From: Psychrobacter piscatorii
GTDB lineage: Bacteria; Pseudomonadota; Gammaproteobacteria; Pseudomonadales; Moraxellaceae
Assembly (NCBI RefSeq): GCF_904846415.1
Contig: NZ_CAJHAR010000010.1
Location: forward strand, 51,326-115,325
DNA length: 64,000 nucleotides
Direction of reading: 5' to 3'
Made by a program: the position numbers and the translations under genes. The notes beneath the pieces are model-generated. The model made no database searches. It saw only the letters and a program-made list of their open reading frames with translations, and had not been told where the DNA came from. Each line of letters opens with the position of its first letter. Positions within the stretch are counted from its first letter, which is position 1. Positions 48,008-58,012 of the stretch are shown here, in pieces.

Positions 48008-48347
48008 ATTGAGTCACTTGTGGTTGCTACTAATGCGGCTATTATGCGCATAATTTGATTGCATCGCAAACTTTTGACACATCTTTTTGCATTTAAGACT
48101 TGCCAAACGTCAACTGCTGACGTATTCGCTACAGTTGGGTAATAATTTAACCAAGGTGTGTATGGCGTCGTGCTCGATTCTTACGCAAACTATTCATTAT
48201 TCGCACTATTTTTTGTGCAAGTAAAAATGACAGTTATTGGCGCTACTAGAGGTTTACGTCTATAATGTATGACTGAATTTTATTTAATATAACGATTTTT
48301 AGCAAAAAGCAATTTAACCCGCTAGCAGTTAATCCACAAGGTGCGAT
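48008..48347. other. Divergent intergenic region
   Basis: This 340-base gap separates the L,D-transpeptidase and prmB genes. I see no clear promoter pair, repeat or RNA gene in it. Confidence 0.4.
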
Positions 48348-49520
48348 ATGTCAGAAGACCAAACAATGAGTGCAGAAGAGTTTCAAAACCAATACTTCAA
48401 TGATGAGTCTGAGGGCTTAGACGGTGAGATGGAGTATGATTTAGAGACTGGACTTCTTGGTGAGCACGATGAATTTGCTAACTTACATGCAGAATTAAAC
48501 GAAGCACGAGAGCAGCTCGTCAGTATTCGCGACTTTATTCGTTTTTCAGTCACACAGCTGCGTAATTATGACGTCGTTGTTGCACAAGGCACGACCGACG
48601 AGTTTGCAGAAGCGTCAGCCATTGTCCTGCACTCTTTGTCTCTCGATTGGTCTGCTAATGAGCAGATTTTAGACTGTCGTCTGACCACGTCTGAAAAGCA
48701 GTTGGTACTAGGACTATTAGAAGAGCGTATCGCTGAGCGTAAGCCACTAAGTTATTTGATTAACTTATCGTATTTCTGCGATTTGCCTTTTTATGTCGAT
48801 GAGCGGGTTCTTATCCCTCGTTCACCGATTGCAGAGTTGATTCGTCAGCAGTTCCATCCGTACTTTGATGTGACTGAGCTCGCCAAACCACTGGGTGTCA
48901 GCCCGAATGAAAAGTCAGCGGTATTTTATGATCATGGTTTAGATGTGAAGCAATTGTCGCAGCCTGAGCGTATCTTGGACTTGTGTACTGGCTCTGGTTG
49001 TATCGCAATCGCGCTTGCTACTCGTTTCGTTGATGCCTTGGTTGATGCTGTTGATATTGATAAAGGCGCGCTGGACGTCGCAATGGTCAATGTCGATCAT
49101 CATGATCTTGGCCATCAAGTAAACGTAATCGAGTCTGATTTGTTTGCCAAGATACCTGCTGAGAACCAGTATGAGCTTATTGTCACCAATCCACCGTACG
49201 TCGATGCGGCTATCATGGCAGATTTACCGCCTGAGTTCTTATACGAGCCTGAGCATGCATTAGCCGCGGGCCAAGATGGCTTGGATTTGGTACATCGTAT
49301 TTTATTTGAAGCGCCAGATTACCTTAGCCCAGATGGGTTGCTGGTCTGTGAAGTGGGCGACAGCGAATGGGCACTAAAACAAGCCTATCCTGAAATCCAG
49401 TTTGATTGGTTGAAGTTTGCACATGGCGGTCATGGTGTCTTTGCGATTACCTATGATGAGCTAGTCTCAAACCGTCAATTGTTTGCCTCTTATGTTCAGC
49501 TATTAGATAGCCTTCAATAG
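48348..49520 (+). CDS. prmB: Ribosomal protein L3 glutamine N5-methyltransferase
   Basis: The 390-aa SAM-dependent enzyme has the glutamine-binding motif NPPYVD (about residue 280), the SAM loop LDLCTGSGCIAIALA and the substrate region ERKPLSYLINLSYFCDLPFYV typical of PrmB. It methylates a glutamine of ribosomal protein L3. The first 50 residues are acidic (SEDQTMSAEEFQNQYF, then DGEMEYDLETG) and absent from the usual 310-aa family. An ATG at 48366 is possible but still leaves the extension. aroC follows after 135 bases, the usual partner. Confidence 0.93.
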   Translation: MSEDQTMSAEEFQNQYFNDESEGLDGEMEYDLETGLLGEHDEFANLHAELNEAREQLVSIRDFIRFSVTQLRNYDVVVAQGTTDEFAEASAIVLHSLSLDWSANEQILDCRLTTSEKQLVLGLLEERIAERKPLSYLINLSYFCDLPFYVDERVLIPRSPIAELIRQQFHPYFDVTELAKPLGVSPNEKSAVFYDHGLDVKQLSQPERILDLCTGSGCIAIALATRFVDALVDAVDIDKGALDVAMVNVDHHDLGHQVNVIESDLFAKIPAENQYELIVTNPPYVDAAIMADLPPEFLYEPEHALAAGQDGLDLVHRILFEAPDYLSPDGLLVCEVGDSEWALKQAYPEIQFDWLKFAHGGHGVFAITYDELVSNRQLFASYVQLLDSLQ

Positions 49521-49655
49521 ACAGATATTGGGTCGGATAGACATCGGCTGCACGAGCCGAAACTATAAATAACAATACAATTACTCATTATAAGCAATAA
49601 CCATGAGTGATTGGTCACATAGTCATCAGTAGCGTTTACTTGTTTAAGGACAGTT

Positions 49656-50759
49656 ATGGCAGGCAATAGTATTGGGCAGGTTTTTACGGTCACCACTTGC
49701 GGTGAGTCACATGGCGCAGGCCTGATGGCCATCGTTGATGGCGTACCACCAGGTTTAGCATTATCTGCAGACGACCTACAAGTAGATTTGGATCGTCGCA
49801 AACCGGGTACGTCTAAGTATTCAACCCAGCGCCGTGAGTCTGATGAAGTTGAGATTATCTCTGGCGTATTTGAAGGTAAAACTACAGGTACGTCTATCGG
49901 TCTATTGATTCGTAATACCAATCAAAAATCTAAAGACTATAGCGATATCAAAGATACTTTCCGTCCTGGACACGCTGACTATACTTATAGTATGAAATAT
50001 GGCTTCCGTGACTATCGCGGTGGCGGTCGCTCGTCAGCGCGTGAGACGGCTATGCGAGTGGCTGCTGGTGCTATCGCCAAGAAATACTTGCAAGAACGTC
50101 TGGGCGTACAAATCCGTGGTCACGTTACCCAAATCGGCAATGAGCATAGTAATGTCTTAGACCCAAGCCAAATTGACTGGGAGTTTGTAAATAGCAATCC
50201 GTTCTTTTGTGCAGACAAAGAAGCGATTGGCCGGTTTGAGACCTTGATTGATAACTTGCGCCGTGAAGGCACTAGCTGTGGCGCACGCCTTGATATCATT
50301 GCGAGCGGTGTGCCAGTAGGCTTAGGCGAACCAGTATTTGATCGTTTAGATGCAGATATCGCTCATGCGATGATGAGTATCAATGCGGTCAAAGGCGTCG
50401 AGATTGGCGATGGGATGGCGGTAGCAGGTCAATTCGGACATAGCGCTCGTGATGAGCTGACTCCAGATGGGTTTGCAGCCAATCATGCGGGCGGTATCTT
50501 GGGCGGTATCTCATCAGGCCAAGATATCCGTGTGAGTATTGCGCTTAAGCCAACGTCTAGTATTACCACTGCTGGCAAGAGCATTAACACTCAAGGTGAA
50601 GCAGTCGATATGCTGACTAAGGGTCGTCATGATCCTTGCGTTGGTGTGCGTGCTACGCCCATTGCCGAAGCGATGCTAGCGATTGTAGTGCTTGATCATT
50701 ATCTGCGTCATCGCGGTCAAAACGCGGATGTGCAGCTGCCAGTACAATCGATTACTTAG
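49656..50759 (+). CDS. aroC: Chorismate synthase
   Basis: The enzyme converts EPSP to chorismate with reduced FMN, the last shikimate step. The 367-aa protein has the conserved signatures [58 protein letters not shown] and the C-terminal [18 protein letters not shown]. The ATG is preceded by AAGGA. It follows prmB in the same direction. Confidence 0.97.
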   Translation: MAGNSIGQVFTVTTCGESHGAGLMAIVDGVPPGLALSADDLQVDLDRRKPGTSKYSTQRRESDEVEIISGVFEGKTTGTSIGLLIRNTNQKSKDYSDIKDTFRPGHADYTYSMKYGFRDYRGGGRSSARETAMRVAAGAIAKKYLQERLGVQIRGHVTQIGNEHSNVLDPSQIDWEFVNSNPFFCADKEAIGRFETLIDNLRREGTSCGARLDIIASGVPVGLGEPVFDRLDADIAHAMMSINAVKGVEIGDGMAVAGQFGHSARDELTPDGFAANHAGGILGGISSGQDIRVSIALKPTSSITTAGKSINTQGEAVDMLTKGRHDPCVGVRATPIAEAMLAIVVLDHYLRHRGQNADVQLPVQSIT

Positions 50760-50780
50760 TATTTTTGTCGTAGAGAAATC

Positions 50781-50836
50781 AGCTCTTTATTGCTTCTAGT
50801 GATTTAACACTAGAAATAATAAAGGGCTTTTTTATG
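50781..50836 (+). terminator. Terminator after aroC
   Basis: A long hairpin (AGCTCTTTATT...TCTAGTG with CACTAGA...AATAAAGGGCT, two internal mismatches) is followed by six or seven T residues. Confidence 0.88.
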
Positions 50837-50893
50837 TCCAAATAAAATACAGGTGTTACCTAAATACAATCAATGTGTTGAGCGAGCAAGATA

Positions 50894-51094
50894 TCAGGCT
50901 GCCAGTTGATACTCATCAATAGCTACGCACTGCTGATGTCGAAATACCAATAACAACCGGTGACTAGGAATCGCTAGCCAATGTCCAAACTCAATACTAT
51001 CGACGCCTTGGCTCGTTAATGTCTGTGTACAGTGATGACGGCTAAGGCCGATTAGGCTCTTGACGATAGGGTTATCCGTTAATTGATGTGACAT
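50894..51094 (-). CDS. Small hypothetical protein
   Basis: The 66-aa product (MSHQLTDNPIVKSLIGLSRHH, then FGHWLAIPSHRLLLVFRHQQC) has no membrane helix or recognised motif. AGGAG lies 12 bases before the ATG. It sits just beyond creC and between two transcription units. Codon content is reasonable, but the frame is short and the call uncertain. Confidence 0.45.
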   Translation of the reverse strand: MSHQLTDNPIVKSLIGLSRHHCTQTLTSQGVDSIEFGHWLAIPSHRLLLVFRHQQCVAIDEYQLAA

Positions 51095-51224
51095 AGATTT
51101 TCTACTCCTAATTTACTTTACGAATTTGACGGTTCAATAGATCCTAGTGCTATCGTAAAACAATGAAGTAGAAATCCTGTGTAGTCATGATGGAAAGTTG
51201 ATGAACTGCTATAAGTGTTTATTT

Positions 51225-52991
51225 TCAAGCTAAGGGCAAGGTAATACTAACCATCACACCAGAACGCTGGTTTTTACCAGTATCAGTGTTATCAGTGGCT
51301 TTATCATCATTAGTACGGACATTATTGAGGGCTACCGGACCGCCATGATGTTCAACCACTTGCTTCACTAGTGTTAGACCAAGGCCAGTGCCCTTTTTAA
51401 GCGTATTACTATTATAGTCAGTTTGCCTCGAATCTGCCGATTCTATATATAGATCATTGCTGTCTGTGCGATTCGTTGTTTGAGATGATGGTTGGCTTTG
51501 ATGAGATAGGCTAAAATAACGTTCAAAAGCTTTTTCAATAGCATAATCAGGCAACAGCTTTCCATCATTAAATATATCAATGATTACCGTTCGCGCTGTG
51601 CTATGCAAAGAGATGTTAACAGTGCTATCAGCAAAATGAATGGCATTATCCAGCACATTTTGTAGGACTTGTATCAGCCAAAATTGGTCAGCAAACACAC
51701 TGGTAGAGGCCAACAACTCTGCTGGCAAGTTTGTAGTGTTTGTCATGTGCTGATCATCGATGTATATATCGATAGGTTGTAGATTCTGCTGTTGCTGCTT
51801 AGCAGTATTGTCTTTTATTAGACTCTGTAATAATGGCAGTAGCGGCGTTAGCTGACGATTGAGCTTAAAAGTAGGCTGTTCAACTTTCGCAAGTAACAGT
51901 AGTCGGTCGATGAGCTGCTGCATTTTTACGCTTTGCTCACCAACTGCCTCAATGAGCATCTGCCGATCATCCTGATCAAGCATATGACCATCTAACCCAT
52001 CATCTTCTAACAGCTCACTACTGGCGCGAATGGCGGTTAAAGGGCTTTTTAACTCGTGAGTGAGCGTATGCACATAATCAGTGACATAAGCACGGTTTTC
52101 GAGTCGATGCTTCATAGTCTCGATGGTATCGGTCAGACTGTTTAGCTCATGACCCAGATAAAAATAGGGTTTTTTGGTGTCTTCTGCCAGCGAACTGGTA
52201 TATTGAGTCACCAAGGTAATACTTTGCTTGAGCCACCATGCGATGAGACCCGCTAAAATGAGGGCAGCAATGCTGATGAATAGCACTGTGATCAGCATGC
52301 GGTTACGTGTGTCGTCCAAATAAGGTAGCACGCTGGCGACAGGTTTGCCGACGCTGACCACGCCGATAATCTCGCCAGACATATTCTTGATTGGCTGTGC
52401 GACATACATGACCGAACCATCACGCTGCTGGTTATCCCGCAGCGTACTTCTTGCACCGTATTGACCTCTTAATGTGAGATAGACATCATTCCAGCGCCCA
52501 TAATTTTGCCCTTCATTATTGTCAGGTTTGGGTAGCGAGTCATAAATGACCCTGCCGCTGCTGTCTGTTACATATACCCGAAAGCTACTATAGCTTTTGG
52601 TTTGATAGACGGGACCTAAATTATCGTTAATGGCTGGTATGCCAACAAAGGCCGCATCAAGTTGCGCTTGATAAGCCTCATCATATAACTGCCCTGTAGA
52701 TAATGGCATCTGGAGACTGGCCGCAAGTAACTTACTGGTGTCTAGGAGAGTGTCTTCAATGACTTGCTGGGCGGTTGGCTTGACGTAGCCAAATAACTGA
52801 GTAAATACAACCACGCCGCATATGACGAGCACTAAAGCGACTGCAAGCCAAATCCTAAAAAATATACTTAAATTGAGCAGTCGTTTACGTTTAGGAGCTT
52901 GCTGCACCGTGCCAATGGGGTGCAGTTTTGCATACCAATTGCTTTGGTCGTTATGAATAGCGCTCTCAGCGTTATTTGCATTATGATTCAT
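51225..52991 (-). CDS. creC: Sensor histidine kinase CreC
   Basis: The 588-aa kinase has two membrane helices (about 42-66 and 232-253), a periplasmic sensor with the CreC-specific GQNYGRWNDVYLTLRGQYGARS and VVSVGKPVASVLPYL, a HAMP-like turn, the phospho-accepting H box TLTHELKSPLTAIRASSE and ATP-binding N, G1 and G2 boxes (NVLDNAIHFA, GLGLTLVKQVVEHHGG). The region between N and G1 carries a Ser/Thr-rich insert. It forms an operon with creB, 16 bases apart. CreA and CreD are not nearby. Confidence 0.9.
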   Translation of the reverse strand: MNHNANNAESAIHNDQSNWYAKLHPIGTVQQAPKRKRLLNLSIFFRIWLAVALVLVICGVVVFTQLFGYVKPTAQQVIEDTLLDTSKLLAASLQMPLSTGQLYDEAYQAQLDAAFVGIPAINDNLGPVYQTKSYSSFRVYVTDSSGRVIYDSLPKPDNNEGQNYGRWNDVYLTLRGQYGARSTLRDNQQRDGSVMYVAQPIKNMSGEIIGVVSVGKPVASVLPYLDDTRNRMLITVLFISIAALILAGLIAWWLKQSITLVTQYTSSLAEDTKKPYFYLGHELNSLTDTIETMKHRLENRAYVTDYVHTLTHELKSPLTAIRASSELLEDDGLDGHMLDQDDRQMLIEAVGEQSVKMQQLIDRLLLLAKVEQPTFKLNRQLTPLLPLLQSLIKDNTAKQQQQNLQPIDIYIDDQHMTNTTNLPAELLASTSVFADQFWLIQVLQNVLDNAIHFADSTVNISLHSTARTVIIDIFNDGKLLPDYAIEKAFERYFSLSHQSQPSSQTTNRTDSNDLYIESADSRQTDYNSNTLKKGTGLGLTLVKQVVEHHGGPVALNNVRTNDDKATDNTDTGKNQRSGVMVSITLPLA

Positions 52992-53007
52992 AAGTTAGCA
53001 GCCATTG

Positions 53008-53787
53008 TTAAGCTGGACATAAGGCGTAACCCAGTCCTCGATGCGTATGAATGACTTCAATACTCGTATCAACGGTTGCAAGTTGCTTACGAATTGACTT
53101 GATATGGCTGTCTATCGTGCGTGCTAGGCGATGATCAGGATAATCACTAACTGCGTTAAGCAGCTGCTCACGGCTAAAGACTTGATACGGTGCTTGTAGT
53201 AAGGTCAGTAAAATTTTGCGCTCAGTATTACTAAGTTCCAGCTTCTGTTCTTGCCACATTAATGAATAGTTGAGCGGTTGATAATGCCAAACGCCAGATT
53301 GATTTTCAAACGTTAATGCTTGTCCCGATAGATTATTCGAGGAAGTAGTATCAGTACTGTCATTTGAGTTTGTGGTATGAGAGCCTGACTGTTGAATCAG
53401 TTGTTCACGGCGCCAAATGGCTTTTAAGCGTGCGACCAATTCACGTGGACTAAAGGGTTTGGCGCAATAGTCGTCACCACCCATCTCCAACCCCAAAATC
53501 CGATCGACCTCATCGCTACGCGCGGTCAAAAACACGATAGGCAAATCTTTTAAGGCGTCGATATCAGGTGTATGACGTATTTGTTGACATAGGCTCAAGC
53601 CGTCACCATCTGGCAGACCGACATCCATAATGATCGCCGATAGATCTTGTGCTTCATGACTATGCAGCATGGGTAACACACTACTGGCATTATCCAACCA
53701 AGTCATCTGCCAACCTTCGCGCTTGCAGGTGACCTTGAGTGACATGGCAATCGCAGGATCATCTTCTACCAGTAAAATATGGGTCAT
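53008..53787 (-). CDS. creB: Response regulator CreB
   Basis: The receiver domain has the acidic pair E8/D9-D10, the phospho-acceptor D55 (AIIMDVGLPDGDG), a late TA motif (FLTARSD) and the conserved lysine (AKPFSPREL). An OmpR-type winged helix (ILLTLLQAPYQVFSREQLL, then RTIDSHIKSIRKQL) completes it. The Ser/Thr/Asn-rich linker (about 135-165) is longer than in E. coli CreB. It is cotranscribed with creC. In other species CreBC controls beta-lactamase or carbon-source genes. Confidence 0.92.
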   Translation of the reverse strand: MTHILLVEDDPAIAMSLKVTCKREGWQMTWLDNASSVLPMLHSHEAQDLSAIIMDVGLPDGDGLSLCQQIRHTPDIDALKDLPIVFLTARSDEVDRILGLEMGGDDYCAKPFSPRELVARLKAIWRREQLIQQSGSHTTNSNDSTDTTSSNNLSGQALTFENQSGVWHYQPLNYSLMWQEQKLELSNTERKILLTLLQAPYQVFSREQLLNAVSDYPDHRLARTIDSHIKSIRKQLATVDTSIEVIHTHRGLGYALCPA

Positions 53788-53939
53788 AGTCTCTACATCG
53801 TCTTATAGGCTTAGTAAATTATCGTAGCACAAAACAGCAGGTTGCTCTTGCTGCCACGAGTTAAATGGTGTGAAAAGTTAATGGAAAAGTAGGGTGCTCA
53901 GTAGATAGCGTGCGATGTAATTATTTTAATGCATTCAAT

Positions 53940-53974
53940 AAAAAGGCCAGCTCAATAGATAAGCTGGCCTTGGT
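53940..53974 (-). terminator. Terminator after the GDPD gene
   Basis: AGGCCAGCT and AGCTGGCCT pair around about ten bases. On the minus strand the stem runs into five T residues. Confidence 0.85.
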
Positions 53975-54019
53975 AACGAAGATTAAGCATGACTGTCTAT
54001 TAATAGACTAAGCGAAAAC

Positions 54020-55327
54020 CTATTTAAGACCTTTGCAGTTGGCATAGTAGCTCACTGTAGCGGGCCAATCTGAAAAAATGCCTTGGACACCGACGTCCTG
54101 CGCTAGTACGTCAATATAATTCATCATATCACCATCATTGTTGATAGCATCACTAAGACCGCTATAGTACCAATCGCCATCATCGGTTAATGGTCCTGAA
54201 CGCTCTATCGACCAGGTAATGATTTTTAGACCATTGGCTTTGGCTTGTTTTGCGTATTCTGATGGTTGCATATTTCCTTTACCATCAGTAGTGACTAACA
54301 ACCAAAGTGCTGGTGCAATGGTGTTGATGCCACGTGCTTTGATATCAGCCAATGAGTGCTTCCATGTGGCTGCGTCATCTTTATCAAATGTTTTATCCTT
54401 AGCGGTCTCATTGCTGTCATCAATCAGATAAACGGCATTAGCCCCATAAGCTGGCTCGTTTTTGATCCAGTAATCCAGATCTTCTATATTAAATGACTGG
54501 GCAAATACATCGCTTGCAGGTACATCCGCTGCCTTATAAGTATCTATCAGCTGTTGGCGATAATCGTCCAAACGATAGCCATTAAACGGCATGGTCACTG
54601 CAGGTGCTTTTAGCTCAGGCGTGTGCTTCATACCTAGCTGACGTGCTAATGCGATATGCTCTTTTAACGTCATTACCTGACCATTTTGTGAATACAAATC
54701 CGTTCGCCAAGGCGCGGTTGCATTCATATACTCGCCAATACTGGTTGCTTTTTTATTGGCAGCATCCATCTTACCCGTCAAGGTTTTAAATTGAGCGGCA
54801 CTGATATCTGAGGTACGGCATTCGATACTATCGGCATTGGTAAGTTTGCCTTTAGCATCGAAGATGGGCGGTACAGTGCATTGGTTGGCGAGCGGCGTGG
54901 CTAATATATTAGTAGTGGTGTGCAAATCGTTCTGGGCATGACGACAGACAAGCTCACCGTCGTTGGTAAAAGCGACATCACATTCTAAGATGCCAGCGCC
55001 CATTTGTGCTGACGCCACGTAGCTGTCGTAGGTATGTTCAGGTAGCTGTAATGGCGCACCTCGATGCGCAATAGAGAAGTCAGTCTTACTTGGTAGTTGC
55101 CCTCTGCATGCCTGTAGCTCTTCTTTTAGTGGTCCCTCGTCCATATCATTTATCAGATAAAACGGACGCACTCCATAGGTATATGCGACAGGTGAGGGCA
55201 ATTGCGGCTGTGGTTGCAGTTGCGCTGTTGATGAAGAAGCTTTTGATGTGAGTGTTGAGCGGCTATCGGTAGTGCAGCCTACTATCAATAATGAGCTGAT
55301 CAGCGTTAAAGGTAAGGCGAGATTCAT
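54020..55327 (-). CDS. Glycerophosphodiester phosphodiesterase lipoprotein
   Basis: The 435-aa protein begins with a lipoprotein signal ([18 protein letters not shown], cysteine at 18). The GDPD domain has the catalytic HRG in [20 protein letters not shown], the metal ligands E and D in [12 protein letters not shown], and TPELKAP. It hydrolyses glycerophosphodiesters from phospholipid breakdown, here at the cell envelope. Two additional inserts with several cysteines distinguish it from the short cytosolic UgpQ type. Monocistronic, with its own terminator. Confidence 0.88.
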   Translation of the reverse strand: MNLALPLTLISSLLIVGCTTDSRSTLTSKASSSTAQLQPQPQLPSPVAYTYGVRPFYLINDMDEGPLKEELQACRGQLPSKTDFSIAHRGAPLQLPEHTYDSYVASAQMGAGILECDVAFTNDGELVCRHAQNDLHTTTNILATPLANQCTVPPIFDAKGKLTNADSIECRTSDISAAQFKTLTGKMDAANKKATSIGEYMNATAPWRTDLYSQNGQVMTLKEHIALARQLGMKHTPELKAPAVTMPFNGYRLDDYRQQLIDTYKAADVPASDVFAQSFNIEDLDYWIKNEPAYGANAVYLIDDSNETAKDKTFDKDDAATWKHSLADIKARGINTIAPALWLLVTTDGKGNMQPSEYAKQAKANGLKIITWSIERSGPLTDDGDWYYSGLSDAINNDGDMMNYIDVLAQDVGVQGIFSDWPATVSYYANCKGLK

Positions 55328-55665
55328 CTTATTAACCTTAGCGGCGTCTGCTTACTCAGCTCAATCGCTGATTTATTAGAAATTGTCATGTAAAATGTTC
55401 CTGCAAAATTATAAAAAATCCCATCGGACATAGGGATAGGAATTAAAAGATTAACGTTTGACTATTGATTGTTGTTTGCTAAAAGTAGCTAGAGGTCATG
55501 ACATGCTTGATTGTTCTCATTTTTGCTATTGTCCGTTTGGTACCTCACTATTGACCATACTCTCAAACTAACAGATGATATTGACCATATAATGACACAT
55601 ACATTATTTTGGCAAAAAATATAGAAATACTTAAGGCATATTTCACTACATTATTAAGGATAACT
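55328..55665. other. Divergent intergenic region
   Basis: This 338-base gap lies between the GDPD and carboxylesterase genes. I see no RNA gene, repeat or firm promoter in it. Confidence 0.4.
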
Positions 55666-56337
55666 ATGAGTAACTATTTAGACGCCGTCGTCGTTGAGCA
55701 CAATCCCTCTCAAAAAAAGATAGATCGCGCAGTGATTTGGCTACATGGCTTAGGTGCTAGCGGTCATGATTTTGAGCCAGTGGTACCGCAGCTTGGCTTG
55801 GCTAATGATATGGCAGTACGTTTTATCTTCCCACATGCACCTAAACGCCCAGTCACGGTAAATGGCGGCATGGTGATGCCAGCATGGTACGACATCATAG
55901 AGATGAGTCTGGAGCGTAAAGTAGATGTCGCTCAGATCGAAGAGTCTGCTCAGCAGATACAAGATTTGATTAGCCGTGAGATTGAGCGCGGCGTATCACC
56001 AGAGCACATCGTTATTGCAGGATTTTCGCAGGGCGGGGCAGTGGCATATCATGTGGCACTTGGCTATCCAGAACGTTTGGCTGGCTTGATGACGCTCTCT
56101 ACTTACTTAGCGACCAATGATAATATTGAGTATAGTGCTGCCAATAAAGACATACCGATTCTGATTGAGCATGGTACGCATGACCCAGTCGTGCCTGTCA
56201 TCCTAGGTGAGCAAGCGCAGCAGCTATTATCAGCAAAAGACTATAATGTGTCTTACAATACGTATCCGATGGCGCATCAGGTTTGTATGCCGCAGATTCA
56301 AAATATTGGTCAGTGGTTAAATACCGTTTTGGCGTAA
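55666..56337 (+). CDS. Alpha/beta-hydrolase carboxylesterase (phospholipase/carboxylesterase family)
   Basis: The 223-aa enzyme shows the oxyanion region IWLHGLGASGHDF, the nucleophile elbow GFSQGGAVA, the acid in HGTHDPVVP and the catalytic histidine in YPMAHQV. It is of the EstB/acyl-protein thioesterase type. The ATG at 55666 is chosen because AAGGA lies five bases upstream; the frame extends 57 bases further without support. Cytosolic, substrate probably small esters. It is followed by ssrA. Confidence 0.9.
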   Translation: MSNYLDAVVVEHNPSQKKIDRAVIWLHGLGASGHDFEPVVPQLGLANDMAVRFIFPHAPKRPVTVNGGMVMPAWYDIIEMSLERKVDVAQIEESAQQIQDLISREIERGVSPEHIVIAGFSQGGAVAYHVALGYPERLAGLMTLSTYLATNDNIEYSAANKDIPILIEHGTHDPVVPVILGEQAQQLLSAKDYNVSYNTYPMAHQVCMPQIQNIGQWLNTVLA

Positions 56338-56379
56338 ATTATTAAGCTGTAACGTAATGTAATGCAAGTCTACTATAGG

Positions 56380-56409
56380 TTGAAAACTTGCCTAATTTTC
56401 CTATATAAT
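56380..56409 (+). promoter_or_regulatory. ssrA promoter
   Basis: TTGAAA and a perfect TATAAT are separated by 18 bases, ending 14 bases before the mature tmRNA 5' end. Confidence 0.75.
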
Positions 56410-56422
56410 AAGCGACCTTATT

Positions 56423-56781
56423 GGGGATGTTCTGGCTTCGACGCTGGTGATGAAACTCAATGATGCATGTCGAGAGTGTATGTCCTCTCGTTAATCAAAC
56501 ATATATTGTTATAGTCGCAAACGACGAAACTTACGCTCTAGCAGCTTAAACCCTGCTTACTTAGTTGCTGATCACCTACAGTTGGTTAACTAAGTTGAAG
56601 CGTCCGCATGTAGGCTCGCCACAAGGGATTGTCTCAATCGCTTGGGTTCAAAAGTAGAGAATCGTCCAATCCATCCTGACTGTCGGATCGGTGCGGATTA
56701 AATTTAAAGACAGAAACTAAACATGTAGATTCATGAGCGTAATGCTGGCGGACGCGGGTTCAACTCCCGCCATCTCCACCA
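56423..56781 (+). ncRNA. ssrA: Transfer-messenger RNA (tmRNA)
   Basis: The 5' end GGGGATGTTCTGGCTTCGAC and the 3' end with GGGTTCAACTCCCGCCATCT then CCACCA form the tRNA-like domain, with the T arm and encoded CCA. The tag frame at 56517-56549 reads ANDETYALAA then stop, close to the E. coli tag (ANDENYALAA). It rescues ribosomes stalled on broken mRNA and marks the product for proteolysis. The intervening region fits the pseudoknot-rich middle of tmRNA. smpB is not in the window. Confidence 0.98.
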
Positions 56782-56789
56782 AACACTGA

Positions 56790-56827
56790 TAAAGGGCTGA
56801 CCGTCATAGACTGTTAGCCCTTTATTT
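56790..56827 (+). terminator. Terminator after ssrA
   Basis: TAAAGGGCT and AGCCCTTTA pair around a loop of about 18 bases, then TTTTG follows. Confidence 0.8.
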
Positions 56828-57172
56828 TGCGTGTTTTTTGACTTTTTCTTATCTTATAAATGGATGCCTAGCATATAGGTTGTTTTTGTTGGTATTGAAG
56901 CTTTTTCAGCTATTCAATGCCAACAAACAATATTCCAGTGCCCTTGGCCTATATCATGTTGTACCTGGTATATATCACGTTACATATCATAAATTTCACC
57001 ATGAAATATCTCATGCTTACCATCATCCTAATCAGCTAAAAAGCTACTTAAGGCAAGTTAGAATTGCTCTCCAGTATGTCTATTTGTAACCTCTAAGTCT
57101 AAAAAATATATTGCAGAAAGTGAATTTATCTGTAAAGTATAAAAATAACAGACTAGAAATGAGGGATTAGAC
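56828..57172. other. Region between ssrA terminator and first small paralogue
   Basis: A plus-strand frame (56838-57089, TTG start) here has no ribosome site and an odd His/Tyr-rich composition, so I do not call it. The sequence is AT-rich with repeated TATATCA(T/C)GTT-like words at 56950-56990. No integrase or att site is seen behind ssrA. Confidence 0.4.
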
Positions 57173-57424
57173 ATGCTTATCGAACTACAGGGTAGTAGAT
57201 TGACTCAGGCAATATTAGAGCGGGATGATAATCAGGTATGGTGTGCTGTGAGCAATGTCAGTGACGATCATGCTATGACAGCCATCGATAATGGTTATTA
57301 CGAATTATTAGTGTCTATCGTGTCTTTGGGTGATGATGGCTTTGTTTGTGGTAAAGGCAATCTATGGCAATACGCTGTACCCGTTAAAAAAGTCGAGCTT
57401 ACTCAGAATGAAGTGGGTTTATGA
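57173..57424 (+). CDS. Small protein of unknown family, paralogue A
   Basis: The 83-aa protein (RLTQAILERDDNQVWCAVSN...VSDDHAM) clearly aligns with the product at 57676-57921 over its whole length: L-T-x3-L-E, W-C-A-V-S-x-V-S-D-x2-A-M, a late G-x-W, A-V-P-[VI] and a shared end L-T-Q-x-E-V-G. The tryptophan-cysteine motif is at residues 23-24 and a second cysteine is near 59. No signal peptide or membrane helix. It is probably a small cytosolic beta-rich protein. Family not recognised. Confidence 0.7.
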   Translation: MLIELQGSRLTQAILERDDNQVWCAVSNVSDDHAMTAIDNGYYELLVSIVSLGDDGFVCGKGNLWQYAVPVKKVELTQNEVGL

Positions 57425-57675
57425 TTAATAATAGTTAAAAACGGTTGGTGCTCAGTCAATATAGATTAGTTTAATTGTTGACGCTGAATAGTAACGTTTA
57501 TTGAGTAACTGCACGATAAAAATAATAACGCCAACATGATATGCAAATATCAGCACCCGCATTGCAGCACTATAATTCCTGATTGAAAATCAAAGTCTTA
57601 GCGGTGGTCAAGCGATTGCTCTTATAGTCCTGATTGTTTGCCTGAATAATTCTCTTCATTGTAGGAGTCAGTGGT

Positions 57676-57921
57676 ATGGATAGTGGAATGGTGGGGAGTG
57701 CATTAACGCGCTCAATGCTTGAAAATGGTCATCAAGAAATATGGTGTGCCGTGAGTGATGTGAGCGATGAAGACGCTATGGAAGATCAAGTAGGGAACGA
57801 CTTTACAGCGTGTATCGTAGATTTTAGGGACGGGCAGTTTTATTGCGCCGCAGATAATGGTTGGTTCCATGCAGTACCAATTGAGGTACGTGCACTAACG
57901 CAAAGTGAAGTTGGTTTCTAA
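57676..57921 (+). CDS. Small protein of unknown family, paralogue B
   Basis: This 81-aa protein is the tandem partner of the gene at 57173: it keeps WCAVSDVSDEDAM, AVPIEVRALTQSEVGF and the second cysteine (FYCAADNGWFHAVP). It has a good ribosome site, TAGGAG, nine bases before the ATG, and is followed by a strong terminator. Its charge is more acidic than paralogue A. The pair is separated by 251 bases, so each may have its own promoter. Function unknown. Confidence 0.72.
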   Translation: MDSGMVGSALTRSMLENGHQEIWCAVSDVSDEDAMEDQVGNDFTACIVDFRDGQFYCAADNGWFHAVPIEVRALTQSEVGF

Positions 57922-57977
57922 AAAAATAAAAATTATCAAAGTATAAAGTATTTAGTTCTTGCTACCCCACCAAACAC

Positions 57978-58012
57978 AAAAAACCGATCATTTAATTTGG
58001 TCGGTTTTTTTG
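57978..58012 (+). terminator. Terminator after paralogue B
   Basis: AAAAAACCGATCA and TTGGTCGGTTTTTTT pair (one G-U) around a short loop. Confidence 0.9.

Noticed and set aside
56838..57089. 83-codon plus-strand frame after ssrA
   Set aside because: It begins at a TTG in the tail of the ssrA terminator, has no ribosome site, and reads as a His/Tyr-rich sequence with repeated YHV words typical of non-coding AT-rich DNA.
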